Origin: Stemphylium vesicarium
Taxonomy: Eukaryota; Ascomycota; Dothideomycetes; Pleosporales; Pleosporaceae
NCBI GenBank assembly: GCA_004380135.1
Contig: QXCR01000046.1
Location: 1 to 64,000, forward strand
DNA: 64,000 nt
Reading direction: 5' to 3'
The notes beneath the pieces are model-generated. The model saw only the letters and a list, made by a program, of their open reading frames with translations, was not told where the DNA came from and ran no database searches. The position numbers were made by a program, and so were the translations under genes. Below, piece after piece: positions 44,856 to 55,800 of this stretch. Position 1 is the stretch's first letter. Each line of letters begins with the position of its first letter.

Positions 44856-46074
44856 GGTCTTTCACTCTGATTTTTCCGATACTACTGGTCCAATGCGGTT
44901 GCGGAGGTTTGCCCACGATAGGATCGCTAGCCAATAGCAAAGGCGCGATGTCGATGCGGGAGCGGAGTCAGGTGAGTCTGAATAGTGATCAAACCCCTAT
45001 CTGATACAGAAGAAGCAACGAGCACCACTTCGTTGGTAAGAATTTCTTTGATATTGTAATCGTAGCCCGATGGCGGGTATTTACAACAGCAGAAGATAGT
45101 CGCAGAGGGATAAAGTAAATAATCGGTCGTTCAGGTCGAGCGATGCCTCCGCTCACAGGGTTTAGGCGTGACGCAAGCACGCAAGCCGACTTCGAAAAAC
45201 AAGACGTCCCGAACCCGACTCAGCATACGGCCGCTGCAGCACCCAAGGTTCGAGATCGATCAAGGGTCCGCTGTTACACACTACTCTAATGGTACCGCTC
45301 CGCACGCTTACCAAGCTCCGACTAGTTTCTATAGGACCAGCGCCGGGCGCGTTCATGAGGCTAGCTTCCACCAGAGCGCACTTGTCATCGCATCCTTTCG
45401 TGTTATGGGAATTGCGATTACGATACAAGTGACATTTGTTTAAACATTAATGACCAAGAGGGTTGAGACCGAGGTTATCAGACATCTGTCAAGCACAAAC
45501 GTCGCGGATTTGGTGACTTGTTCGGTCCTAGCCGGAGGAACTGCAGACGTGATTACTGAACATTAAATTTCCGCCTCGGCCCTAAGGATCATGCCAAGAC
45601 AGCTCACGTGAGCATAGAAGAGCGTGCACACCATATTCCATGAATCCCATACCTGGCCCACCCCTATAAGGATGATGCACCAGACTGTGCGGCATCAATC
45701 GCGCTCGCTACTTCAAACTTAGTCTCGCATAGCCCAACGTCGAATCAATTCAGAATCCAGGCGAAACTTTCTCCCACGTGGGATTACAGGCTTGTATTTT
45801 TGACATGCTGAACATAACCTTATACCAAGGACTCCAAGCAAAGGCCTGCTGACAAAACTTCATCATGATTATGCAACGCCGGCGATCTTGTGGTAGGGCC
45901 GAAGATCAGCATTGTATGAGAACGGCAACTCGCCCCCGACTTCCTATTCGATGAGTCCGCACAGACAAGCGCGGATGATTCCACTTCGCATAGATGTTTC
46001 AATGCCACAGTAAACTGTCCACAAGTCTGGGATCTCTAGTTATAACGCTAGCTACACCGACGATTGTCACCGCT
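44856..46074. other. Intergenic, no gene seen
   Basis: 1.2 kb upstream of the bZIP gene and downstream of the PAF-acetylhydrolase-like gene. Only short unsupported frames. Confidence 0.5.
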
Positions 46075-48414
46075 CTATCTGAGTGGGGGGATCGCGCCCA
46101 TCCATGTGTTCACTGGCGCCTCCTCGCCTGGCCCTGCAGCGGCTGATATCCTCCTCTGACCGCCATCCACACTGGCGCTCTTCTCATCATCATGGAACTT
46201 GTCGCGCACAGGTTCCGGTGAATGCTCGCGCTCGGTTTGACAGCCTGGCGTATTCTTGGAACCGCTGTCGTCTTCGCTCCGTAAGGTCTTGTCATCCCTC
46301 TCAGCATCACTCAGCGACGTAGCTAGTTCAGGCTCGTATGCTCCAGGCCTACTGCTCTGTTGCACCCCATTGTCGTGCGCAGTGGCATGAGGTTCGTCGA
46401 TACGCTTCTCGCCTCTATCTTCGTTGTCGATCCACTTTTTTAGGGCTTCATCTGAAGGTTTGAAGAAACACCACATCTCATCTGACGTCGTGTAGTACCC
46501 CGCCCCCGTGCCGCCTTTCAAATTGCGCTTGAACTTTCTTTGGATTCCGGCTGCCATACGTGTCCGAAACTCGTTGTCCACGCGCAAACGAGCAGCTATC
46601 CATTGGTCGTTCGGTCTGTGTTCATTTGGTGTTTCTTCCATCAATGGCGTCTGAAGGATCTGCTCGTCGGTCATACAACGACTGATGATTGATTTTCCTC
46701 CTCCAATATCAGGTGTCACAAGGCGCAGGAACTCGAGACTGGTACTGATATTGAGATCGATAGCTCTCTCTGGATTGACAGTGGCCTTCATAAAACCGGA
46801 GGTGATGTGACCGTACAAGATCGAGAAGTCGCTCTGGTTGATGTGCACGGAGCCTCGAACAGTCAATTGATATGCAGGGGCACCATGTTCACTGGCTTCC
46901 CTCATGAGGGACATTGAGGCCTGCCAATTCCTCTCCCAGTACATGAATGCTTCGCTAGCGATGCCAAGCAGGGGAAGATGTATTCGATGCTTTGGGTCGT
47001 CCGATGGTGGCTTAATAGGGGCTCTGCAATTTCGTTAGCACCACTTCGAGGGATTTAGGAGGGAGCGAGCTTGCCCCCAAATATCATAAATGATACCAGC
47101 CTGCACGTTCGTGAATCGGTCAGTATGCCGAAGTACCTCCACCACGGTCGCTGCTCCGAAACTGTGCCCGGCCATTGTCATCTTGTCTACGGCGAATCGA
47201 TTTTTCCATTGCGACCAATCGACTCCTTTGAGCCCTCTCGAGGAACCCCCTATGTATCCTTCACTACGTAGATTTTGCTTTGCAATCTTGTCCCCGTCCC
47301 CAACGCAAATTGCCTTAAGTACGCGATACGCTTCTTCGAGTTCGCAGAGACGCATTTCAATTTGAGCGCTGCGTAGTTCACTATCAACGCCGTGTTCGTT
47401 GTTTGGCGCGGTATCCCTAGGATTGTTCTTGGGGAAGATATAGTCCTGTAGCAGTCAGTTGGCTATCACTCTCCGCTGGACGAGAAGAGTCAATAGGGGA
47501 TTACGTACCACGTAGTGATATCCCTGCGCGATCTCCTCCTCGGTATGATCCAGGTGCTGGAATTTCTCAAAGTCCTTCTCTCCCTCTGCATCTCCATCGC
47601 ATTTGGTGTGATTTGCCTTGCCTCCGCCATGTGGATCCTTTCTTCGCTGCCCTCGCTTCTTGTGGTTTACGAAGGAACGAGGCCCACTACCATCCCGATG
47701 CTCCACAGCACACACAACGAAACCGTAGCTGGCAAACTCAGAGCACAGACTGCTGTACGCGGTCCTCGAGCCACCCAAGCCATGGCTGAACATTAGCAGG
47801 GGGAATGTGGGTTCTTCGTTCATGCCCTCAGGCGGGTTGCCCTGCTGATTCTTGATCTTATACCCATTCTTTTTTAGATTCCCCTCAGGAGGCCAGTGTG
47901 TCGCGGGTGGACTGTTCCGGTATGCGCGCAGCTTCGTGAGCATAGTGGTGGCGGCAAACACACCAATGCCCACACTGCTTGGTATCCCTGCAAATCGCGA
48001 ATACCCCTTCGCTGTTTCCATCCGTGGTCGTGGGAGCCATGTTTCCCGGCTCCATTTCTTCTCACCCCCAGGGGCCTTCCCATTCCCGCTTCCGAATGAA
48101 GCCGGGTAGTATAGTGTAAAAAGAACGGTCTCTAACTGCAAAATGTGCCTGCCATTTCGCTTTATGTTTGAAATTGGGCGTGGATCTTCCACGGGGACTT
48201 CAATTTCCATGCTCCCAATGGAGTAGGGCCCTGAGGCAGGGCATAGTGTCGAGTTTGGGTAAGGAAGATGGTCGCGCAGCGATGCGGGTGGCCGAGAGCG
48301 AGGTTTCTTTGCGTGGGGTACTTTGCCAGACGCGGAGGCATTCAGAAGGCTGTTACGGCGGCCGTCATGTTCGGTGCCTGTGATTCGCGTCGTTTGGCGC
48401 TCGAGAAAGGGCAT
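46075..48414 (-). CDS. PAF-acetylhydrolase-like serine esterase
   Basis: Three exons (48414-47509, 47445-47075, 47023-46075) give 741 residues. The alpha/beta-hydrolase core matches the plasma PAF-AH/lipoprotein phospholipase A2 family. There is an oxyanion region (FPLLMFSHGLGGSRTAYSSLC), a nucleophile S397 in MAGHSFGAATVVE, and IIYDIWGAPIKP after it. A conserved HINQSDFSILYG carries the likely catalytic His. Such enzymes hydrolyse short or oxidised acyl chains from phospholipids. There is no signal peptide. The N-terminal 60 residues and the last 150 are disordered extensions absent from the animal enzyme. Intron 2 (51 nt) starts with GC rather than GT; its removal gives the family sequence. 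Substrate and location are not clear. Confidence 0.86.
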
Positions 48415-49167
48415 GATGGATGGTAGGCGATAGTATAGGCGAAGACTCAGGGTATCATCGAAGGGAATATAGACAATGTAGACAGAAGAAAGTCTGGGCA
48501 GCAGTCACAAAGCTCAAAGCGTAGTGAGCTGTACAACGACCGCAAAGAGCAAAAACCCAGGATGCTTCGCCATGCTTATCAGAAGTTAAGCGTTTCGCAT
48601 GCGCGCTTTGTCCGTTACGGAGGCTGTGCGGATGCGGTCGGGAACCTAGGGGAATAGTGTTGTTTCTGCGATGCGCGATGTGATGTCATGGCGCGCGCGC
48701 GATCACAACTTTCGGCGCGTTCCCGTTTTGCAGGGGTAGCCCACAGCCCTCCCCAACGCGCATCCTAGCGCCGAATACGACGGCAATACGGCAGCCGAGA
48801 AGGGTAGGGCTTGCAGTCAGGATTCGCGGAGAGATGGCACAGCAGCTCAACGCATGGTCATCAGACGTGTTGGTTATCGATGATACTACCACACGAGTCG
48901 CGTTGGATCTTGACAGCGCATAAGAAACAAGCAAAGGATTACCAGCCAGCAAAACTTCATATTAGAATTGACCTACTACGGAAAATGGTACGTACACACC
49001 TCCCACATATATAGCATACATGTGGAATAATACATGTGACCTAATTCTACAGGTGTACATCCCGAGACGCTCTAGTGTGAATTTCTTCCAACGCAGGTGT
49101 GGAACAGGGCGGATTTCCTGACGGTTTTAGCGTCTTCCCCCATCGTCACAGCCGACTTGGACCAAGA
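48415..49167. promoter_or_regulatory. Intergenic region upstream of the PAF-AH-like gene
   Basis: 753 bp between the PAF-AH-like start and the phosphatase stop. A CG-rich alternating run is near 48691-48700. No gene seen. Confidence 0.45.
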
Positions 49168-50477
49168 CTACAGGCCCGAAGTCTTCGACTTTGCCACTTT
49201 TGGATACAGATCGGTGCCGAACGTGGAGTTGAGTGACACCTGCCCTGAGATCTTGCCATCCTCGAGGCGGATCCAAGTATCGACCACGTTTTCGCCTAGC
49301 ATGTCCTCCCCAACAACGATCTGGCGTGCTCCACGGGTCCAGTCAGTGTATCCTCCATAGCCTGAGTGACGATTGAAGCAGATGTTGAGCCCGTTCCCGT
49401 TACTAGGGGATGTGTCCGGAAGGTCCTTTGCCCACTTCATGCACCAGTCGATGCCGTGGTCGTGTCCTGAGAAGACCGCCATGAGTCCCTGGGTCTCGAC
49501 AAGAGCTTTCATGAAAGGAACATCCGCCCCGACGTAATCGCACCCCTTGCCTTGATTGCCGCATACAGCACCCTGGTGTCCAATGGTCTCTTCGTTGATG
49601 CCTGGGTTCTTGGTGCGTGAATGACCATGCTCTTGGAAGTCTTTGGTCGCAGATACTGGGATATGGACAAAAGCCATGCTTGGGATCGTACGGCCGTATT
49701 GCTTGCGAAATTCGCTGTTGGTCTTACGGAACCATTCAACGACCTACGCAGTTAGCACAGCCCTAGGCACTGTTGGGATTGCTCACCTTGTCATCAACCC
49801 AGGCAGGTATCGAAACATCCTCGCCGGTCGGCTGATACTTGCGACCACCTTTGCTGTCGAAGAACCACAATAGCATCTTTAGCTCATTCTTATCTGTAGA
49901 GCTATAGACGGGTACGAAGTAGTTGCTCCAGCCCACCTGATCGACATCGCCAGCCACAGATTGTGTTGTGAAGGACAGCTTCTTACCGTTGCGTCCTTTA
50001 ATATCCCACCACATGTGCTCTGATATCGAAACCGTACTACACGTCTTGGATGCGTCGTGATTGCCGAATGTCGCACCGAAAGGCAGATTGCGGTCAGTAA
50101 GCGGGCTCACGATCTGATCGATGAGCTTGTTCGCATCTTCGGGAGCAACCCATTCGCAGGAAATAAGATCGCCGTTCAAGACTACAAAGTCAGGTTGTTC
50201 GTTATCAAGCACCGAATTCATAACCCCAATAGTCTTGAGATCGGCATGGGGGCGACCTCGCTGAGAATCAGCTGTAAGATTATTAGTAGCTGATACTCGC
50301 AGGCCCAAGCGGCCCTGTTAACCTACGTTCGCCAAAGTGAAGGTCGCTGAAGACTGTAATGGAGAGCTTCTTGTCCGAGGCAAATTGAATTCCTGGGTAA
50401 TGCGGGGCGGCTACATCTCGAAGAACGGCAGCGCTTGCGGTGGTGGCAAGTAGCCACGACAGCTGCACAGGCCTCAT
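49168..50477 (-). CDS. Secreted calcineurin-like metallophosphoesterase
   Basis: Three exons (50477-50327, 50271-49787, 49743-49168; introns 55 and 43 nt) give 403 residues. A signal peptide (PVQLSWLLATTASAA, cut near residue 17-20) is followed by the metal-binding series of the family. These are SDLHFGE, LNGDLIS, FGNHDAS, AFVHIPV and FSGHDHGIDW. It most resembles the fungal SIA1-type / Dcr2-like phosphoesterases. Family members hydrolyse phosphomonoesters or diesters with two metal ions. The predicted route is secretion or the vacuole. The conserved Cys pairs (VCGNQGKGCDY) fit an extracellular fold. All splice sites are GT-AG, and all metal ligands are present. The substrate is unknown. Confidence 0.9.
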
Positions 50478-51596
50478 GATGTGTATTGGAAGTTAGTGAA
50501 GCGAGCGTTAGAATTTTACAGTTTAGTAAAAGAGGGTCAAGTAGAAGTGAGCGGTGGGGTAAGGAAATTGATCATGAAGGGACCGGTGAACAAAGCGTAA
50601 GGTGTGGTGCGGTATAGCGAACGAGGAAGGAGCAGCTATTGGTCACGTGATGTGATAGGGAGGAAAGAGCCGAGACAACAACATAGGAAAGGTGTAGCGA
50701 GTGAAGCCATAGTTGCACACTCGATTCCATTTACTTGCGTGCCCTCTGCGCGAGTTACTACCCAAATTTCCGCACCCATTACAATACCTCAGTCAGCGAG
50801 GCGAGAGGAGTCTGCCTAGCACGAAGAATGAGTTTGATCATAGTTCAACCGCTCTACTACACGGTCATCATAATCAGGTACCTTCGCCTCCAGCCATCCC
50901 TCCTCCCGCTTCGAGTTGAGACCCGCGCTAGTGACCTTTGCAACTTTCGACTCACTGGAGCCCCAACACGGCAACAAAGAAAATGTGCAGGTACTCGGCC
51001 TCAAAGCAGCCATCAAGAAACGGCCGGAACCAAGAGCTTATACAAAGGCGATGTTGTTTCACGTTCCATCCTTACTCAAGCATTGCAGGAAAGACTAAAG
51101 AATAAACGGGATCCCATCGCCCGGGCACATAACCCGACAAACCATCGAAAAGGCTTAAATCATAGAAGAGCCTTGGCCTAGTGAGCTTTCAGACACCAAA
51201 GACTTTATTCAAGCCTATATCAAAGTAATATAAAACAAACACATCGGCCTACGAGAGAAATGGAGCTGGACAGCTATTTATAAGTTAGGCGATCACAGAA
51301 CGCAGCACAGGGGGTGAGTGTCAGGACCAGACTAGCAGCAATTACGCTTGCGAACTAAACCATCGTCTAGTCTTCTCTCTGGCTATCACGACAACGACGG
51401 AGCCAAGAGGAGTTTCAGGCCAAATTTACGCGCCATTAGAGACTCGTCCATCGTACTCATGATTTGGAATAGTGAACTACTTTCAAACTCGATGCCAAGC
51501 ACCATGTTGCGCATGACTAGAGAAGTTGCCAATGTCATTTTAAAATTGTGACTATCTTCTAACTCCTTTGCGAATTCTAAATCCAAACATCTGTTT
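50478..51596. other. Intergenic between phosphatase and cutinase genes
   Basis: 1.1 kb. The left end is the phosphatase promoter and the right end is the cutinase 3' flank. Unsupported short frames only. Confidence 0.5.
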
Positions 51597-52407
51597 TTAA
51601 ACACGGGCAGCGACGAATGCAGCAGCAGTTGGGGCATCCATCTCGTAATTGCGGTGCTCGGCGGTGATGATGATGCCGTTGTCGCAGATGTTGTCACCGT
51701 CGTGGCAGATGATGAGGACCTTGGAGGCGGCAACGGGTCCGAAAGACTCGTCGCGGTCGGCATCGCCGAATGTTACAACGGCAGAGACGCGCGCGGCAGT
51801 CGCAGCAGTGAGTCTTTGGGTAGCCGTGTGAACCAGCTGAGCACCCTGAGAGTAGCCAGAGACAACAATCTTGGTGGAAGGGCAGCGTGTAGCGGCCTTG
51901 ATGGTAGTCAGTGTCAAGATCTTTACAGACTCTCGGGTAGGCAAGGGTAAGTACCTGGTTGATCAAGTTGAACATGGTGGTAGCTCCCGCCGCATCTCCT
52001 CCAGCCAAAAAGCCGAAGACATTAGCAGGGTAGGTTACACCCTGAATAGCCACGCGGCTGGTTCCCCCGACGGCCGCGGCCACAGCGTTGAAGAAAGTGG
52101 GACCTTCCGAATTGGCCTCACCAACATTTCCGGATTGGGTAGTACCACGAGCCCAGATGAGAGTGATTGGACGGCACGCAGTGCCGTCTGTGAGCTGGTT
52201 GTAGGTATCACCATTGTATTGGCGCTTGGTAAGATCGCGCTCGGCGATGCTTTGACCCTCCAGCTGTGCAGCGTATTCATCGATAGTAAGATCAGAGTCG
52301 ATAAGGTCTGTGATGGGAAAGCTGACTCCTTCCGCTGGTGTAGGAGCAGCGAGCGCAGTTGAGACGAGTGCCGCAAGGGCGAGGATGGACCGCGCACAGG
52401 TCTTCAT
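51597..52407 (-). CDS. Cutinase (carbohydrate esterase family 5)
   Basis: Two exons (52407-51955 and 51896-51597) give 250 residues. A signal peptide (ILALAALVSTALA, cut near 20) precedes a pro-like segment ending in the dibasic KR at about residue 62. The mature enzyme has TACRPITLIWARGTTQ. The catalytic triad is S167 in GYSQG, D219 in CHDGDNIC and H232 in AEHRNYE. Cys residues fit the two disulphides of the family. Cutinases cleave the polyester of plant cuticle and are common in plant pathogens and saprobes. The 58-nt intron has a weak donor (GTACTT) and acceptor ATCAAG. This choice gives the family sequence FNLINQ-AATRCPSTKIVVSGYSQG, whereas a 34-nt alternative would be too short. The enzyme is complete and should be active and secreted. 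Confidence 0.92.
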
Positions 52408-53916
52408 TCTGAACGATTGTTGATAGCAACAGACAGAGAAGAAGCGAAGGAGAGCTGGTGCTTGATGAGGAGAAGATGCGAGCTGGCTGTGATGATACAA
52501 ATGAATCGCAGCAGTATTCTGCCTTTTGTACCTGGCGGGCCCCCATGGCTGCCATAGCAGGTATCCATTCACTGCCACGAACCGTCTCTTACGCTAACCG
52601 GCGCTTCTCACAAAAGCATTGGCATTAACTGTCACCAGGTCTTACGCACATGCTCGAGCGACTCATCCAGTCCCTATGTCCGTTGTTGTGCGCAAGTCCC
52701 CATGTCAGCATCGCGATCGACGCCCAATGACTCCAGTGGACCGCCTCACGTTGACCAGTGGTTGTTCAGTTGATCTCCGGTACGTAAATTGACATGCAGG
52801 ATGGCGCACCGGGCCTTTATGCTACGCATCCGCTTCCGGGATCTGTCTCCGCGTTTCTCGATGTAAAAAGCCTTGACCTTCTTCTTAGCGTTAGCCAACC
52901 CCAGGTACCGCCGAATACCACATACATGTGGGTGTGACGAAAAATGCTCAGAACGAATCGAGTGAATAAGAGTATGCGGAGCGCAACGTGAAATTAGTCA
53001 AGCAAACGATTCGTCGGACCGAGACATGGCAACCAGGGCACAGCGCCACGATGACGGAGATCAGGGAAAAGTGAATGATGTCGAGCGCCTGGCTACACGG
53101 CACTTCGCTCGCGCTGAGCCTTGAGAACCACGACACATTGGTTCAGCGGCAAGGGCCACAATGTATCTGGAATGTCAGATGAGTTGGGAATAAGGGTTGT
53201 TTCCTTCTTCCTTCTGGGGACTGACGTCATGCCAAGGCCCAACACGACTCTCATGTGTCCCGACAAACTCTTTGGTGTCGCGGACGCGTTTCCAGAGCAC
53301 CCAGCCCATTCCACTCAATCCGGAATCAGCCACATGCTTTGCAATGTTGCGATGTTCTATCCTCCGAAGAAGCCGCGGCACTAGAGTCAAAGGTGATCTC
53401 AACTCCGAAGAAACCCACAGACGACAGTGCACATAACTAGTACAAGGCAGTTGCGCCAGCAGTGGCCAGCGGGGCGAAGATGTCGCGAGACTCGGTATTT
53501 AGGCTTCTGCCAACCTCTTAGTTGTTTTGGTGATGACTGATGTTATCGCCTCTCATGGCAGATATCCGGTGGCTTGATGGAGGACCCCGCACGCTCCTGC
53601 CGTTGCCAAGCAAAGCATGCCGCAAACGTTGCGATCGGCTGTCAAAACTTACCCCAATTCCCCATTTGGCGCCTTGGTAGCATTATGAGCTTCCGCTTAC
53701 GATGCAGATCTACACACTTCCAAGCATCGATAGGAAGTGCTGCATCTCTCCGATGGCGGGATCTGTTGTAGTATCGTGAAGAATTGGAGATATCGGCAGT
53801 CAACGGGTTTTGAAGAGTGGGATGGCGAAATGGCTAAGATATAAGATGTAGAAGACGGGAAATGGTTCAGAGGCTACAAATTCGCTAGAGCGCTGTTCCT
53901 ATTCCGACTTCTGAAC
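52408..53916. promoter_or_regulatory. Divergent intergenic region cutinase / M28 peptidase
   Basis: 1.5 kb between two divergently transcribed genes for secreted enzymes. No TATA box or repeat is clear, and short frames around 53090-53440 lack any domain. Confidence 0.45.
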
Positions 53917-55368
53917 ATGTGGTCAACGTCAATTACCGCTCTTTGCGCGGCGACCCTTCTCCAAGGTGCTGTCTCCACACCAATCCACCTGCACCACCCC
54001 CATCAGTTTCCCAGCACCGAACAATGGCCCGCACCGGTGGTTGGCAAGCCATTAGAGCAACAGTTGCCAGGCGAAGATCTCCAGAGCATCATCTCGCAGA
54101 TATCCCGGGACAACATTGAGGCCACAATCCGGAAGCTGGCTTCATTCGGTACGCGTCACACTCTGTCAAGTCAGACCGATCCGGACCGAGGAATCGGCGC
54201 GGCGAGAACATGGTTGACCGCCAAATTCCAAGAGGCAGCAGACGCGAGTGAAGGAAGAATGTCTGTGGACTGGAACAGCTTCATCAAGTACCCTGGCGAC
54301 AATGAGCGCATTCTGTTTCCAGTCAACATTACAACAGTGGTTGCGACACTAAAGGGAAGCGATGATCCGGAACGATACTACGTTACTGGCGGACATTACG
54401 ATTCGCGGAACAGTGACCCTCTTAACTACGTAGATGACGCCCCAGGCGCTGTAGACGATGCATCTGGCGTTGCCGTATCCCTTGAGCTTGCCCGCATCTT
54501 CGCGCACTACAAACCAAAGTCGTCGATAGTCTTCACAGCCTTTGCGGGCGAAGAACAAGGTCTTCTCGGCGCAGAAAACCTAGCGCAAACCTACAAGAAT
54601 GCCTCAGTCAACGTGGCAGGCATGATCAACCTTGACATGGTCGGCAACTCCAAAGCTGAAGACGGCTCCGTTGATCCCTACAATATTCGTCTCTTTTGCG
54701 AAGGCACACCATTGACTGAAAACTCGACTACAATGACATCGCGTCTCAGCATTGGAGGAGAGAACGACAGTCCCGCGCGCAACCTAGGCCGACACATCTA
54801 CGAAGTCGCATCTAATGCCTTCACCGAGATGACCGTCCGTCTCATCTACCGTCTAGACCGCTACGGCCGTGGAGGCGACCATCGCCCGTTCTTAGAAGCC
54901 GGTTATACCGGTGTACGCTTCGTCCAACCGAACGAAGACTATACCCAGCAGCATCAAAACGTTACTGTGCGCAACGGCAAGCAGTACGGCGATCTAGTCG
55001 AATGGCTAGACTTTGAATACAACACCCGCGCCGCAAAGGTCGTCGCAAGCACCATGTGGAGTCTCGCCAACGCGCCTGGTGTACCCACTAGCGTCGGTAT
55101 CAATACCACTATGTCTGATAACTTTAGCCAGTTCAAGTGGGATGCGCCAAAGGGTTTGCCCGTTGAGGGCTATGAGATCCTGTACCGTGAGACGATTGAC
55201 CCGCACTGGACAAACGTTATCGAGGTTGGAAACGTGAACTGGTACAATCTTACCTCCGCTACGATTCACAAGGATAACGTCATCTTTGGTGTGCGGAGTG
55301 TGGCGAAGGGTGGATATAAGAGTCCGGCAGTGCTGCCGTTTCCCTTTGGATGCTCGAGGAACTGCTAG
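53917..55368 (+). CDS. Secreted M28 metallo-aminopeptidase
   Basis: A single exon of 483 residues with a signal peptide (ITALCAATLLQGAVS, cut near 20). The M28 domain covers roughly residues 60-370. It contains H160 in TGGHYDS, the bridging Asp in AVDDASGVA (D180/D181), the Glu pair in FAGEEQGLLGAE (E212/E213), Asp in MINLDMVGN, and a later HRPFLEAGYTGVRF with the last metal-binding His region. The enzyme removes N-terminal amino acids from peptides outside the cell. The last 100 residues (FKWDAPKGLPVEGYEILYRE, then VIFGVRSVAKGGY) resemble a fibronectin type III fold. Several N-glycosylation sites are present. The start is the ATG in GAACATGTGG. It is divergent from the cutinase gene, so both may be induced during growth on plant material; that is inference. 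Confidence 0.92.
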   Translation: MWSTSITALCAATLLQGAVSTPIHLHHPHQFPSTEQWPAPVVGKPLEQQLPGEDLQSIISQISRDNIEATIRKLASFGTRHTLSSQTDPDRGIGAARTWLTAKFQEAADASEGRMSVDWNSFIKYPGDNERILFPVNITTVVATLKGSDDPERYYVTGGHYDSRNSDPLNYVDDAPGAVDDASGVAVSLELARIFAHYKPKSSIVFTAFAGEEQGLLGAENLAQTYKNASVNVAGMINLDMVGNSKAEDGSVDPYNIRLFCEGTPLTENSTTMTSRLSIGGENDSPARNLGRHIYEVASNAFTEMTVRLIYRLDRYGRGGDHRPFLEAGYTGVRFVQPNEDYTQQHQNVTVRNGKQYGDLVEWLDFEYNTRAAKVVASTMWSLANAPGVPTSVGINTTMSDNFSQFKWDAPKGLPVEGYEILYRETIDPHWTNVIEVGNVNWYNLTSATIHKDNVIFGVRSVAKGGYKSPAVLPFPFGCSRNC

Positions 55369-55800
55369 GAGGCGAAGGACTAGGGCCATGACTTTATGAG
55401 ATACATAATATAGTTTGTCACCTACGAAGCTTGCAGGATTATTTTGAGCCTGTTTTGGTTTGATCAGGTTGCCGTCCAAATGACACGTTTGCTTCCCTTA
55501 TCGTGTTCCGGTGCATCACTGCATTCACGATGTGGTCTTCGGAATTGCGACGAATCTGGGAGATGACAATCTGATAACAACTTCCAATTAGCTTGGTGCT
55601 TGCAGCACGAACACAGTACTAATTCAGAGCCAATAGTTTGGTGTTGACCGAGTGTTGGCCGTAATAGATTTCAACAGTTCAATTAAGAGTCTGAATTAGC
55701 GATCTTAATGAAGTTCTCGTGTAATGCGGGTCATGGGAATCTTGACGAGAAGGGGCAGTAAAGATGCCTCCTCAACGTTCAGTGTCTTACATGACGATGC
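55369..55800. other. Convergent intergenic region
   Basis: 432 bp between the M28 stop and the DUF3176 3' end. Nothing recognised. Confidence 0.5.

Noticed and set aside
51921..51954. 34-nt intron in the cutinase gene
   Set aside because: Too short for a fungal intron. The 58-nt choice has a branch-point-like CTGAC and gives a better family match.
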